This document shows positions 42,217 through 51,969 of a stretch of DNA of 64,000 bases, piece after piece; within the stretch, counting starts at the first letter, position 1; each line of letters opens with the position of its first letter. The notes below the pieces were generated by a model. That model made no database searches. It was not told where the DNA came from and was given only the letters and a program-made list of their open reading frames with translations. Source of the DNA: Chryseobacterium sp. Leaf180. Its GTDB lineage: Bacteria; Bacteroidota; Bacteroidia; Flavobacteriales; Weeksellaceae. The translations under genes and the position numbers were made by a program. The stretch is taken from contig NZ_LMPJ01000010.1 of the NCBI RefSeq assembly GCF_001424585.1, forward strand, positions 176,000 through 239,999, read 5' to 3'.

Positions 42217-42251
42217 GCTTTTAGATCAGTTTATTTAAAATTTTACTGCAT

Positions 42252-43115
42252 TTATCTTTTCTGAAAGTACTGATACAGCAGTTTCGCATAATCATCCTGC
42301 GTGCTTATATTCAGGAAACTTGCAGAACTGCCGGTAAATTCCTGCTCCAGCGAACGTACTTTTTTCTTTTGTAATTCTGCGAAAGTGTAACGCCACCGGG
42401 CGCTCGAAGTATTCACCCAAAGCTGTTCACCGGTTTCAGAATCACTCATCAGCATATATCCGACATCCGGAATTTCATTGTCTTTTTCGTCATAAATGCG
42501 CATTGCCAGCATCTGATGTTTTTTAGCTGCAACCTGCATTATTTTTTTATCGTACGGATCTTCAAAATCAGAAAGAATAAAGACCAGTGATTTTCGTTTA
42601 AAAATACCCATCAGATATTCCATCGCACGGTCGATCTGCGAAACTGCCGGCACATAATCTGCAGTGAGAACCATGCTGATCATCGATAAAATATGCTTTC
42701 TTCCTTTCTGCGGCGGAATCATTTTGTACACTTTATCAGCGTAAAGAATCATTCCCACTTTATCATTGTTCCCCGCAGCAGAAAAACCCAAACTTGCGAC
42801 AATTTCTGCGACATATTCTCTTTTTAGCTGTGTTTTTGTGCCGTAATCCATAGATGCAGAGATATCAACCAAAATCATCATCGTCAGCTCGCGTTCCTCT
42901 TCCATCACTTTCACAAAAGGCTCACGAAAGCGTGCGGTTTTATTCCAGTCAATACGGCGGATTTCATCACCGAACTGATATGGCCGAACTTCAGAAAACG
43001 TCATTCCCTGACCTTTAAAAGCACTGTGATACTGCCCCATCAGTGAAGCTTCCGTCTTCTTTCGGGTACGGATTTCTATCTGCTTTACTTTTTTGATGAT
43101 GTCTTTTATCTGCAT
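42252..43115 (-). CDS. DUF58-domain protein of the Bat/MoxR cluster
   Basis: A 287-residue cytoplasmic protein with the DUF58 signature FSEVRPYQFGDEIRRIDWN followed by RFREPFVK, and a vWA-like fold (MMILVDISASMDYG). DUF58 genes almost always follow a MoxR AAA+ ATPase; here the SSAT-like gene (43129-43581) lies between. The pair is thought to act as a metal-insertion or folding chaperone, but the substrate in this organism is unknown. Confidence 0.88.
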   Translation of the reverse strand: MQIKDIIKKVKQIEIRTRKKTEASLMGQYHSAFKGQGMTFSEVRPYQFGDEIRRIDWNKTARFREPFVKVMEEERELTMMILVDISASMDYGTKTQLKREYVAEIVASLGFSAAGNNDKVGMILYADKVYKMIPPQKGRKHILSMISMVLTADYVPAVSQIDRAMEYLMGIFKRKSLVFILSDFEDPYDKKIMQVAAKKHQMLAMRIYDEKDNEIPDVGYMLMSDSETGEQLWVNTSSARWRYTFAELQKKKVRSLEQEFTGSSASFLNISTQDDYAKLLYQYFQKR

Positions 43116-43128
43116 AAATGCTTAAAAC

Positions 43129-43581
43129 TTATTTAAAACCAATCGCCACATTAAGCCATTCGTTATCAAACTTCGGATCGTACTTTCTGTAAAAATTAAT
43201 CGCAGATTCATTCCATTCCAGCACCTGAAATACCATTCCGCTGTAAAGATTTGATTGTCCGTATTCCAAAGTCGCCTCAAACAACTTTTTTCCAATCTTC
43301 TTTCCCCGCAAACTTTCTGTTACCACCAAATCTTCAAGATACAGTCGTCTACCTTTCCATGTTGAAAATCGGTCATAAAAAAGCGATATTCCGACAATCT
43401 TTCCCTTAAGTTCTGCAACAAACGCGCCCCAAACAGGAGAATTTCCAAAACCATCTTGCGTAAACTGCTCTAATGTAATCGTCACTTCATGCGAAGCATC
43501 TTCAAATTTAGCCAGTTCTTTTACGAGATTGAAAATCGAGTAGCAATCTTCTCTGACAGCTTTCCTAATGATAACATTCAT
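43129..43581 (-). CDS. GNAT acetyltransferase, SSAT-like
   Basis: A 150-residue GNAT enzyme. It resembles the spermidine/spermine (or thialysine) N-acetyltransferase family along its length: LVKELAKFEDASHEV, RRLYLEDLVVTESLRGKKIG (acetyl-CoA loop) and VLEWNESAINFYRKY. The function as a polyamine acetyltransferase is inference. Its start codon overlaps the moxR stop by 1 bp and the DUF58 gene follows 13 bp later, so it is embedded in the Bat transcript. SpeA and SpeB, which make putrescine, are elsewhere in this window. Confidence 0.85.
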   Translation of the reverse strand: MNVIIRKAVREDCYSIFNLVKELAKFEDASHEVTITLEQFTQDGFGNSPVWGAFVAELKGKIVGISLFYDRFSTWKGRRLYLEDLVVTESLRGKKIGKKLFEATLEYGQSNLYSGMVFQVLEWNESAINFYRKYDPKFDNEWLNVAIGFK

Positions 43582-44585
43582 TATGGGGCCTGAATTTTTG
43601 CCAAAATGCGGTCTACAATATTTTCAGAAGTTATTTCTTCCGCTTCTGCTTCAAAGGTCAGTCCTATTCTGTGTCTTAAAACGTCTTTTGCGAGTTCTTT
43701 CACATCTTCAGGAATCACAAAAGCTCTTCCTTTCAAGAACGCATATGCTCTTGAAGCGATCGCTAAATTGATTGATGCTCGCGGTGAAGCTCCAAAACCG
43801 ATATAACTTTTCAGCTCAGAAAGTCCGTAATTTTCCGGGAAACGGGTCGCAAAAACCATATCCAGAATATATTTTTCTATTTTTTCATCAAGATAAATCT
43901 GATTGACGATTTTCTTCGCTTCAACAATTGTTTCAAGAGAAATAACCGGATTTACCGAAGGCTGATGAGACGTAGAAACCATTCTCATCACCTTTCGCTC
44001 ATCTTCAAACTCCGGATAATTGATGCGGCATTTCAGCATAAAACGGTCACTTTGCGCTTCCGGCAATAGATATGTTCCTTCCTGATCGATCGGGTTTTGC
44101 GTCGCCAAAACAAGAAAAGGTTTTGGTAAAGGCATGGTCTCGTCACCGATCGTTACTTGTTTTTCCTGCATCACTTCGAGCAGCGCAGACTGTACTTTTG
44201 CAGGCGCACGGTTGATCTCATCCGCAAGAACGAAATTTGCAAAAACCGGCCCTTTTTTTATAGAGAAATCGTTTTCTTTAATATTGTAGATCATCGTTCC
44301 AACAACATCTGCAGGAAGCAAATCGGGTGTAAACTGAATTCGCGAAAAGGCACCATGCACCGCATCTGCCAAAGTTTTTATCGCTAAAGTTTTGGCAAGA
44401 CCGGGAACGCCTTCCAGCAAGACATGACCGTTGCCCAAAAGACCAACCAAAAGTCTGTCGATCATATACTCCTGGCCGATAATGACTTTATTAATCTCCT
44501 GCCGCAGCATCGAAAAATAATAATTCTGCTCGCGCACGCGCTCGGTAAGCTGACGGATGTCTTCTGCTTGAAATGATTCTGACAT
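43581..44585 (-). CDS. MoxR-family AAA+ ATPase
   Basis: A 334-residue cytoplasmic ATPase: Walker A LEGVPGLAKT, Walker B VLADEINRAPAKVQSALLE, sensor ATQNPIDQEGT and the C-terminal lid. It belongs to the MoxR class that partners DUF58 and vWA proteins. It heads the Bat cluster, and its stop overlaps the start of the SSAT-like gene by 1 bp. The 251-bp upstream spacer shows no exact consensus promoter on the minus strand. Confidence 0.9.
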   Translation of the reverse strand: MSESFQAEDIRQLTERVREQNYYFSMLRQEINKVIIGQEYMIDRLLVGLLGNGHVLLEGVPGLAKTLAIKTLADAVHGAFSRIQFTPDLLPADVVGTMIYNIKENDFSIKKGPVFANFVLADEINRAPAKVQSALLEVMQEKQVTIGDETMPLPKPFLVLATQNPIDQEGTYLLPEAQSDRFMLKCRINYPEFEDERKVMRMVSTSHQPSVNPVISLETIVEAKKIVNQIYLDEKIEKYILDMVFATRFPENYGLSELKSYIGFGASPRASINLAIASRAYAFLKGRAFVIPEDVKELAKDVLRHRIGLTFEAEAEEITSENIVDRILAKIQAP

Positions 44586-44785
44586 AAATTCTGATTAAAA
44601 TAATGGGTAAATTTGAGATAAATCCTTGCAGTAATCAACACATTCAGTGCCGTTTTTGAGTTAAAGTTTGTTAAATATATTTCCATCTTTCTGCCCTTTG
44701 CATCACCGAAAATCCAAATAATTTTTAATAAATTTTTAGTTTTCATAAATTTTTAACAAAATGAAATGAATGCCTCTTTGAAAAA

Positions 44786-44816
44786 TTGCCTTTTCCAGTT
44801 TATTAAACTATTTTTG
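44786..44816 (+). promoter_or_regulatory. Promoter of third DinB-fold gene
   Basis: TTG (44786-44788), 20-bp spacer, TATTTTTG (44809-44816), both boxes exact. The ATG is 21 bp downstream. Confidence 0.75.
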
Positions 44817-44836
44817 GAGATTAAATAAAATGCAGA

Positions 44837-45310
44837 ATGAATTATCATTTTCAGGCGCACAGACAGGTGAGAAAAAATCTGTTGCAGATCTTGCAGGAGA
44901 CCTCGCATGATGATTTATTGCTGATTCCGGATGGTTTTAACAATAACATTTACTGGAATATCGCACACACCGTCGCCACGCAGCAGCTTTTGCATTATTA
45001 TCTCAGCGGAAATCTCTTCAGAATCGATAAATACTGGATCGAAACATACAAGAAAGGTACGCTTCCCAATCTTGATGTGCAGAAATCTGAAATTGAAGAT
45101 CTCGAATTTCTACTTACAGAGACTTCAAAAACACTGATGAAAGATTACGACAGCGATTTCTTTTCAGATTATACGCCATACACGACGAGTTTTGGGATGG
45201 ATCTGAAAAGCATTCAGGATGCGATTATATTTAACAATCTTCACGAAAGCCTGCATTACGGCTATGCAATGTCGATGAAAAGAGCCGTTTTAGGAGAAAA
45301 AACAAGATAA
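44837..45310 (+). CDS. DinB superfamily protein
   Basis: A 157-residue four-helix bundle of the DinB/YfiT superfamily. The N-terminal NNIYWNIAHTVATQQLL and the C-terminal NNLHESLHYGYAMSM supply candidate metal-binding histidines. It differs clearly from the DinB-fold genes at 7268 and 20657, so it is not a recent duplicate. It is monocistronic-looking with an exact-consensus promoter; rlmB starts 64 bp later. Substrate unknown. Confidence 0.82.
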   Translation: MNYHFQAHRQVRKNLLQILQETSHDDLLLIPDGFNNNIYWNIAHTVATQQLLHYYLSGNLFRIDKYWIETYKKGTLPNLDVQKSEIEDLEFLLTETSKTLMKDYDSDFFSDYTPYTTSFGMDLKSIQDAIIFNNLHESLHYGYAMSMKRAVLGEKTR

Positions 45311-45374
45311 GAATTGTGAATTTTTTGTGTTTAAATTTTTACTAAATGCAAATATTCATCATTAAAAAATAGAA

Positions 45375-46124
45375 ATGACAGATAAAAAAGACGATTTTAT
45401 TTTCGGGCTGCGACCTGTAATGGAAGCTCTGGAAGCCGGAAAAACGATAGATAAAATTTTTGTGCAGAATGCACTTCAGGGCGAAATTTATGCTGAGCTA
45501 AAAGGTGCTTTGGCAAAAAATAAAATCAGACCCAACTACGTTCCTGTAGAGAAACTCAACCGTTTTACCAGAAAAAATCACCAAGGCGTGGTGGCGTTTA
45601 TATCAGATGTGCCCTTTCACAAAATTGAAAACATTATTCCGGAATTATTTGAGCAGGGAAAAACACCTTTCATTTTAATTTTGGACCGACTGACCGACGT
45701 GAGAAATTTCGGAGCGATATGCCGAACCGCAGAATGTGTGGGAATCGACGCTATTGTAATTCCTGAAAAAGGCGGCGCGCCGGTAAATTCTGATGCCATA
45801 AAAACTTCTGCGGGAGCAATGTATAATATTAAAATCTGTAAAGAACCGAATCTTGGTCATGTGGTAGATTTCCTTCAGCAAAGTGGAATCTCTGTTTTTG
45901 CAGCCACGGAAAAAGCTCAGAAACTTATTTATGATGTTGATTTTACAGAGCCTTGTGCAATTGTAATGGGAAATGAAGAAACCGGAATTTCGAAGGAAGT
46001 TCTGCATCATTCCGACGAAAAAATGAAGTTACCTATTGAAGGTAAAACGCAGTCACTAAACGTTTCTGTTGCATGTGGCGCAATTCTATACGAAGCGATG
46101 AGACAGAAAATCGTGAAAAACTAA
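45375..46124 (+). CDS. rlmB: 23S rRNA (guanosine-2'-O-)-methyltransferase RlmB
   Basis: SpoU/TrmH-type methyltransferase, 249 residues, that 2'-O-methylates a guanosine of 23S rRNA using S-adenosylmethionine. An N-terminal RNA-binding substrate domain (IFGLRPVMEALEAG) is followed by the SPOUT knot motifs LDRLTDVRNFGAICRTAE, VMGNEETGIS and LPIEGKTQSLNVSVA. The tRNA methylase TrmH is a related alternative; the N-terminal domain supports RlmB. Confidence 0.9.
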   Translation: MTDKKDDFIFGLRPVMEALEAGKTIDKIFVQNALQGEIYAELKGALAKNKIRPNYVPVEKLNRFTRKNHQGVVAFISDVPFHKIENIIPELFEQGKTPFILILDRLTDVRNFGAICRTAECVGIDAIVIPEKGGAPVNSDAIKTSAGAMYNIKICKEPNLGHVVDFLQQSGISVFAATEKAQKLIYDVDFTEPCAIVMGNEETGISKEVLHHSDEKMKLPIEGKTQSLNVSVACGAILYEAMRQKIVKN

Positions 46125-46146
46125 TTACTCTATTTTAAAAAAATCA

Positions 46147-47196
46147 ATGAAAAATATAGCTGTTGCTGCCTTGGCGTCGTTAATGATCATCGCATGCAAA
46201 AAAGAAACGAAAACCGTAACCAAAGTTGATCCTAAAACCGGAAAAACCATCACGGTAGAAGTTCCTGTAGAAGACAAAAGCGAAGAAAAGCCTGAAAATT
46301 TTGCGATAAAAGATTCGGCAGGAATTTACAGACAGACTTTTAACCTCGAAAAGGGAAAAACCTATCCGCTCACAACATATCAGCGCGACACCAAAACCAT
46401 CACCGATCCCGATGGAAAAACAATGAACGGTACGAGCGAGTCGACTGATGAGATGACTTTCACAGTGAATGATATAAAAGGAAATGTTTACGATCTCACT
46501 ATTAATCTGATCGGAAAAAGAAGTTCGCAGTCTGCGGAAGGCAAAACGATCATCGTTGACACAAAAATGGCGATGCCTAAAGATGATAATCTGAAACTTC
46601 TCTGGAACGTAAACCGCGCACTTACCGGAAATAAACTGAATATGAAGATGGATAACACCGGAAAAGTGATTTCTATTTCAGGTTTTGATGCGGTATATTC
46701 TAAAATTGACAAGGCGCTTTCAACTTTAATTAAAGATGCCAACGAACGTTCACAGGTTGTGGCCGGACTTAAAAAGACGTTTAACGAAAAGGTATTGAAA
46801 GATCAGTTTGAAAAAAATCTGAAAATCATTCCAGCAAAAGGTGCCAAGATCGGCCAACAGTGGAAAACCAGCGAAAATGCTGAACCTTCCGGAAAAATAA
46901 AAGTGACATCGAACTATACTTTGAAAAATGTGGGCGATGGCGTTGCTGTGATCAACATTAGCGGCGGAATTCCGAAAAAAGAAGAAAAACGCAACCAAGG
47001 CGAGATGTCACACAGCATCAGCAGCGAACTTTCTCAAAACGGAACGATTACTTTTGACCAGGCAACAGGTTGGATTAAAAACCAAAATATTTCTGTAAAA
47101 ACAACACAGATAGAAACGATTTCAGACGGAAAACAAACAAAATCAATGAAAAGCGTTTCAAATTCTGCAGTAATGGTAAATCCTGCGGGGAAATAA
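46147..47196 (+). CDS. DUF6263-family lipoprotein
   Basis: A 349-residue lipoprotein with lipobox MIIAC (Cys17) followed by KKETK, a Lys-rich start that may keep it periplasmic. The body (FNLEKGKTYPLTTYQ, TVNDIKGNVYDLTINLIG, ISGFDAVYSKIDKAL) matches the DUF6263 family of Bacteroidetes. Function unknown. It starts 22 bp after rlmB and is followed 19 bp later by a DUF4834-like gene, then by yfhO, all on the same strand, so one transcript is likely. Confidence 0.78.
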   Translation: MKNIAVAALASLMIIACKKETKTVTKVDPKTGKTITVEVPVEDKSEEKPENFAIKDSAGIYRQTFNLEKGKTYPLTTYQRDTKTITDPDGKTMNGTSESTDEMTFTVNDIKGNVYDLTINLIGKRSSQSAEGKTIIVDTKMAMPKDDNLKLLWNVNRALTGNKLNMKMDNTGKVISISGFDAVYSKIDKALSTLIKDANERSQVVAGLKKTFNEKVLKDQFEKNLKIIPAKGAKIGQQWKTSENAEPSGKIKVTSNYTLKNVGDGVAVINISGGIPKKEEKRNQGEMSHSISSELSQNGTITFDQATGWIKNQNISVKTTQIETISDGKQTKSMKSVSNSAVMVNPAGK

Positions 47197-47215
47197 ATTT
47201 TAAAATCTGAGTATC

Positions 47216-47443
47216 ATGAAAGTCCTTTTAGAGCTCGTAATCGGCACCATTCTTATCTTTTTTATATGGAATATTTTGAAAAGAATTTTCTTTAATTACT
47301 TTTATAAATATACAGGCTTTAAACCTTTTCAGGAACCGGCGCAGGAACCAAAAAAAAAGGAAACCAGCATTGAAAAGAAAGTTCACTGGGATGCCGAAAC
47401 CGTCGATTATGAGGAAGTAAAAGAAGACTCCAGAAAAAAATAA
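47216..47443 (+). CDS. DUF4834-like small membrane protein
   Basis: A 75-residue protein with one N-terminal transmembrane helix (3-20, LELVIGTILIFFIWNIL), an aromatic stretch (FFNYFYKYTGF) and a charged tail ending VDYEEVKEDSRKK, typical of DUF4834 proteins found upstream of yfhO in Bacteroidetes. Unknown function. Confidence 0.7.
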   Translation: MKVLLELVIGTILIFFIWNILKRIFFNYFYKYTGFKPFQEPAQEPKKKETSIEKKVHWDAETVDYEEVKEDSRKK

Positions 47444-47468
47444 GTTTAAAAACGCTCCACTTTAGATC

Positions 47469-50000
47469 ATGACAAAAAATAAAAATCTCATCTATATTGC
47501 CATTTCTTTAGTGGCTTTTTTAGTAATCGCTTTTCTCTATTCAACGCCGGTTTTCACAGGAAAACAGCTTTTTCAGCATGATATCGTGCAGTATCGTGGC
47601 GGCGCCAAAGAACTGCTCGATTACCGCGAAAAGTTTGATAAAGAAACTTACTGGAGCGATTCTATGTTTGGCGGAATGCCAACTTATCAGATGGGAAGCC
47701 GTTTTGAAGGTGATTTGATAAAAAAATTAGACAGTTATTTAAACATCCTTCCACGACCGGTCAATTATCTTTTTCTTTTATTTGCTGGATTTTTCTTCCT
47801 CGGAATGGTGGCTATCCGCAACTGGAAATACGCACTTTTGGGAGCCACTTTTTTCGGTCTTTCCACTTATTTTTACATCATTATTGCAGCAGGCCACAAC
47901 GGTAAAGTAAATACAATTGAATATTTTGCGCCGTTTTTAGCCGGAATTTTACTCGTTTATATCAGGAAAAAATACGTCGCCGGATTTATCGTTACCACGC
48001 TGTTCTTTGGCTTACAAGTCGCGGCAAACCATCCACAGATGACCTATTATCTGTTCCTTGGACTTGCATTTTTATTCATATCCGAACTTGTGAGGGCGAT
48101 TCAGAAAAAAGTTTCGGTAAAACATTTTCTTGTTTCTTCAGGAATTGTTGCATCTGCTTTAATAATCGGTGTTGGAATGAATTCACAGAGAATCATGGCC
48201 AATTCTGAATACGTGAAAGAAACCGTTCGCGGAAAACAGATTTTGACTAATGAAAGCACTGCTGCCGGAAAATCCGGGATGGATAAAGAGAGCATTCTCA
48301 ACTGGAGTTACGGAAGACTTGAAACCTTAAATCTTTTCATTCCAAGACTGATGGGTGGTGGAAGCCAAGAGCCAGAAAGTGCTGAAATGATGGAAAAAGT
48401 ACAGGCGCTTGTACAGGAAAATGTAAGTTCGCAGGCAGAATATGACCGAATTTCGAAAGGCTTCGGCAATTTGACCTACTGGGGCGACCAGCCGGGAACT
48501 TCCGGTCCTGCGTATCAGGGTGCAATTGTCTGTTTTTTGGCGCTTTTAGGATTTTTTCTTTCACCAAAAAAATACCGCTATTGGATCTTAGGTGCGACAA
48601 TACTCACGATTCTTTTAGCTTGGGGAAGTAATTTTATGATTCTCTCCGACTTTTTCATTGATTACGTGCCGTTTTACAGCAAATTCAGAGCGCCTTCTTC
48701 GATATTGGTTGTGATAGAACTGCTGTTTCCGCTCATTGCAATTATCGGACTTTATCAGTTTTTGAAGAGCGAACATTTAGACGAAAATTATAAAAAGAAA
48801 ATCCTCACATATGTAGGTGGTGGCACGCTTGCTTTTACCTTAATTTTATTGGTTTTTGGAAAATCAATCTTAGGCTTTGCAACGGCTGACGAAAAAACTT
48901 ATTTACCGCCGTTTTTACTTGATTATTTAGTGGACGAACGCGCAAAAATGTTCAGAACTGATGCTATCAAAGCGCTTTTATACGTAGGGATTACCGTTGC
49001 GGTTCTGTTCTTAGCTTTAAAGCAGAAAATCAATCAAAACATTGCATTGGTTGTTATCGGAGCGGTGAGTCTTTTCGATCTTTGGTCGGTAAACAAGCGC
49101 TATCTGAACGACAGTAATTATGTTGATAAAAACATCGCTGAAAATCCATTCCAGACAGAAGGCTCAGATTATTTAGCAGAAAAAGTAGGCGAAAACCCGA
49201 ATTTACAGTCAATTTTAGCAAGTGTTCCAGTAAATAAAACGCTGGAAACCATTGCTGAAAAAGATATAAAACACTACCGGATTTACAATCAGGTTTTAGG
49301 TGTAACAAGCGAAACCAATACCTCTTACTTTAAATCCTCAATCGGCGGTTATCACGCGGTACGACTGAGAAGATACGATGATGTCATTAATGAATACATC
49401 AATAAAACCGACAGCATAAAAACGCCAAATATCCTGAATTTGCTTAATACACGGTACATGATTTTTGGTGATGCACAACAACCGCAGGTCGTTCCAAATC
49501 CGAAAGCCAACGGTAACGCCTGGTTTGTGAGTGATGTGAAATTTGCTGCAACTCCGGATGAAGAAATCAAAATGCTTGGCGACATCGACAATAAAAAGTC
49601 TGCAATTGTAAATGTTTCAGATAAAAATTATTTCAACGGAAAAAATATCGTTTCAGATTCCACAGCCAACATTTCGCTGACCAAATATCAGCCGAATGAG
49701 CTCGAGTTTACTTCACAGTCAAAAACTCCGCAACTCGCTGTCTTCTCTGAAGTTTACTACCCGCATGGCTGGAAAATGTTTGTCGATGGAAAAGAAGTTC
49801 CGTACATCAAAGCAGATTATTTTCTGCGCGCGGTGCATGTTCCTGAAGGAAATCATCAGATAAAAATGATATTTGAGCCTCAGGTGATTGAAACCGGAAA
49901 ATGGATTTCATTGATTTGTTTTGCGTTTTTTATTCTGATCAGTGCATTCGGAATTTACTGGATAATCAATAAGAGAAAGCCGGAAATTAGAGAAGCATAG
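47469..50000 (+). CDS. YfhO-family membrane protein
   Basis: An 843-residue multi-spanning inner-membrane protein with roughly a dozen hydrophobic helices (8-24, 95-115, 125-150, 165-185, 220-240 and so on) and a C-terminal periplasmic beta-rich domain. FQHDIVQYRGGAKELLDYR and FGGMPTYQM match the YfhO family, some of which transfer sugars to lipoteichoic acid or act in glycosylation in Firmicutes. In Bacteroidetes it is conserved next to glycosyltransferases, as here (10 bp upstream of one). A lipid-linked glycosyltransferase-like role (GT-C fold) is inferred. Confidence 0.82.
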   Translation: MTKNKNLIYIAISLVAFLVIAFLYSTPVFTGKQLFQHDIVQYRGGAKELLDYREKFDKETYWSDSMFGGMPTYQMGSRFEGDLIKKLDSYLNILPRPVNYLFLLFAGFFFLGMVAIRNWKYALLGATFFGLSTYFYIIIAAGHNGKVNTIEYFAPFLAGILLVYIRKKYVAGFIVTTLFFGLQVAANHPQMTYYLFLGLAFLFISELVRAIQKKVSVKHFLVSSGIVASALIIGVGMNSQRIMANSEYVKETVRGKQILTNESTAAGKSGMDKESILNWSYGRLETLNLFIPRLMGGGSQEPESAEMMEKVQALVQENVSSQAEYDRISKGFGNLTYWGDQPGTSGPAYQGAIVCFLALLGFFLSPKKYRYWILGATILTILLAWGSNFMILSDFFIDYVPFYSKFRAPSSILVVIELLFPLIAIIGLYQFLKSEHLDENYKKKILTYVGGGTLAFTLILLVFGKSILGFATADEKTYLPPFLLDYLVDERAKMFRTDAIKALLYVGITVAVLFLALKQKINQNIALVVIGAVSLFDLWSVNKRYLNDSNYVDKNIAENPFQTEGSDYLAEKVGENPNLQSILASVPVNKTLETIAEKDIKHYRIYNQVLGVTSETNTSYFKSSIGGYHAVRLRRYDDVINEYINKTDSIKTPNILNLLNTRYMIFGDAQQPQVVPNPKANGNAWFVSDVKFAATPDEEIKMLGDIDNKKSAIVNVSDKNYFNGKNIVSDSTANISLTKYQPNELEFTSQSKTPQLAVFSEVYYPHGWKMFVDGKEVPYIKADYFLRAVHVPEGNHQIKMIFEPQVIETGKWISLICFAFFILISAFGIYWIINKRKPEIREA

Positions 50001-50009
50001 AGGTTTATT

Positions 50010-51311
50010 ATGCAGGAGAAAAAGCTTCTAATCATTACTTATTACTGGCCGCCTGCAGGTGGGCCAGGCGTTCAGCGCTGGTTAAAATTTGCAAAATATC
50101 TTCCACAGTTTGGTTTCAAACCGGTCATTTTCACGCCCGAAAATCCGAGTTATCCTTTGACCGATGAAAGTTTATTAAATGATGTTCCAAAAAATCTTGA
50201 AATTGTGCGCACCAAGATCTGGGAGCCTTATCAGCTTGCCGAAAAACTCAACAAAAGCAATAAGAAATTCAAGGCCGGCCAGTTTGATGTCGGTAAAAAC
50301 CAAAGCTGGAAATCTAAACTTTCGATCTGGATACGCGGTAATTTTTTCATTCCCGATGCCCGGGTTTTCTGGGTGAAACCTTCGGTAAAGTTTCTTAAAA
50401 AATATTTAAAGGAGAACAACATTACAGCAATTGTAACATCCGGTCCGCCACATTCGATGCATCTCATTGGTTTAAAATTAAAAAAGAACAATCCAGATCT
50501 TAAATGGATTGCAGATTTCCGCGATCCCTGGACGGAAATATCATATTATAAACATCTTAAACTGACGAAAAACTCTGACCGGAAACACCGGTTTTTAGAA
50601 AGTGAGGTTTTCAGAAATGCTGATCTCACTTTGGCAACAAGTTTCACTGACGCAGAAAATTTCAGAAAAAACGGAGCCAATTCAGTCTGCATTACCAATG
50701 GTTTTGATGAGAAAGACTCTGAAAATTCAGTTCACACAGAAGCTTCGAATCACTTTACTTTGAGTTATATCGGGGTTTTGGAGCAGCTTCGAAATCCGGA
50801 AATTCTTTGGAAAGTTCTTGATAAAATGGTTCAGAATAATAAATATTTTGCTGAAAAATTTAGGCTAAAATTTGTCGGTCGCATCGATGATAAAATTTTG
50901 AAGGTAATCCAAAGCTCATCTTTAAAAAATAACACACATAATCTCGGTTATCTCTCTCATGATAAAGCCGTTTCGGAGATGTCTCATTCTGATCTGCTTT
51001 TGATCACTAACTTTCCGGAAAAAACCTCAAAAGGTATTATTCCCGGTAAGATTTTTGAATATCTCGCCGCGAAAAAACAGATTCTGTCTTTCGGTCCTGA
51101 CAACGCTGACGTAGCGAAGATTCTTTCGGAAACCAATGCGGGACGGCATTTCAATTATTCCGATGAAGAGCAAGTTGAGCATTTTATTCTTGAAAAATTT
51201 GAAGAATGGAAAAATGGAAAAGCAGAAAACAGCAACCAGAACATTGAACAGTTTTCCCGTGTGAATCTCACAAAACAGTTGGCCGAAGTTCTAAATCAAA
51301 TCGTCCACTGA
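50010..51311 (+). CDS. Glycosyltransferase family 4-like protein
   Basis: A 433-residue cytoplasmic glycosyltransferase of GT-B fold. The N-terminus TYYWPPAGGPGVQRW and the later FRDPWTE are typical of the GT4 subgroup, and the C-terminal GIIPGKIFEYLAAKKQILSFG holds the nucleotide-sugar-binding glutamate (F-E-Y). The substrate sugar is not predictable. It starts 10 bp after yfhO. Its last 16 bp overlap the end of the convergent lipoprotein gene, so the two transcripts are antisense there. Confidence 0.85.
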   Translation: MQEKKLLIITYYWPPAGGPGVQRWLKFAKYLPQFGFKPVIFTPENPSYPLTDESLLNDVPKNLEIVRTKIWEPYQLAEKLNKSNKKFKAGQFDVGKNQSWKSKLSIWIRGNFFIPDARVFWVKPSVKFLKKYLKENNITAIVTSGPPHSMHLIGLKLKKNNPDLKWIADFRDPWTEISYYKHLKLTKNSDRKHRFLESEVFRNADLTLATSFTDAENFRKNGANSVCITNGFDEKDSENSVHTEASNHFTLSYIGVLEQLRNPEILWKVLDKMVQNNKYFAEKFRLKFVGRIDDKILKVIQSSSLKNNTHNLGYLSHDKAVSEMSHSDLLLITNFPEKTSKGIIPGKIFEYLAAKKQILSFGPDNADVAKILSETNAGRHFNYSDEEQVEHFILEKFEEWKNGKAENSNQNIEQFSRVNLTKQLAEVLNQIVH

Positions 51312-51913
51312 TCATTCACAATACCGACGAGAAAATATTTCCCATCATACTTTTCATAAACAAAACGCAGCGCAAACCAATCCATTTTACTGTGCTTTTC
51401 AGTTCCCGGAATATAAAATTCAACAAATTCTGCGTTCGGATAAGCATCTTTAGTATTATTGAGCGAGTTACCGGTAGCCATGCTTTTGTTTAATAACATT
51501 TGTGATTTTGAAAAATCTTTTTTCATTATCCAGTCAGAAACATAATTCTGCAAAGTCGATCTATATAATTCACCCGAACCATCTTTTTCGCCCCATGTAA
51601 AAAGTATATTTGTTTTGATATATCTGTCGAAATCTTCTTTTGTAAAAACTTTATCACGCTTCTGATTAATAAAAGCATACATCGAAAACCTAACCCCTTT
51701 TTCAGGATGAATTTTTGATGAAAAGTATACATAATTTTCACTTTTCAGCGCATTTATAAGTTCATAACTTAGTTGCTTTATATTTTTTTCCGGCGAAATT
51801 TTAGCTGAAATTTGTGAAGCAGAGATTTTTTCTTCAACAGGTTTGATCGTGGTTTTTTCAGGTTTTTTCTGACAGGAAAAAATGAGTACAAATAACCAGA
51901 TATATCTTTTCAT
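51296..51913 (-). CDS. Putative lipoprotein, function unknown
   Basis: A 205-residue lipoprotein with a short signal peptide and lipobox IFSC (Cys14) followed by QKKPEK. The remainder (YELINALKSENYVYFSSKIHPEKGVRF) resembles secreted NTF2-like/DUF4440-type folds only loosely; I assign no family. It overlaps the convergent glycosyltransferase gene by 16 bp. It is divergent from ypdA with only 56 bp between the start codons. Confidence 0.7.
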   Translation of the reverse strand: MKRYIWLFVLIFSCQKKPEKTTIKPVEEKISASQISAKISPEKNIKQLSYELINALKSENYVYFSSKIHPEKGVRFSMYAFINQKRDKVFTKEDFDRYIKTNILFTWGEKDGSGELYRSTLQNYVSDWIMKKDFSKSQMLLNKSMATGNSLNNTKDAYPNAEFVEFYIPGTEKHSKMDWFALRFVYEKYDGKYFLVGIVNDQWTI

Positions 51914-51969
51914 GGACTGAATTTTGCCATAAAAACCAAATCAAATGCCAGTTTAAATTTACATCCTTC

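Noticed and set aside
44462..44746. 94-residue minus-strand ORF upstream of moxR
   Set aside because: It overlaps the moxR start in another frame and has no recognisable features, so it is treated as spacer.
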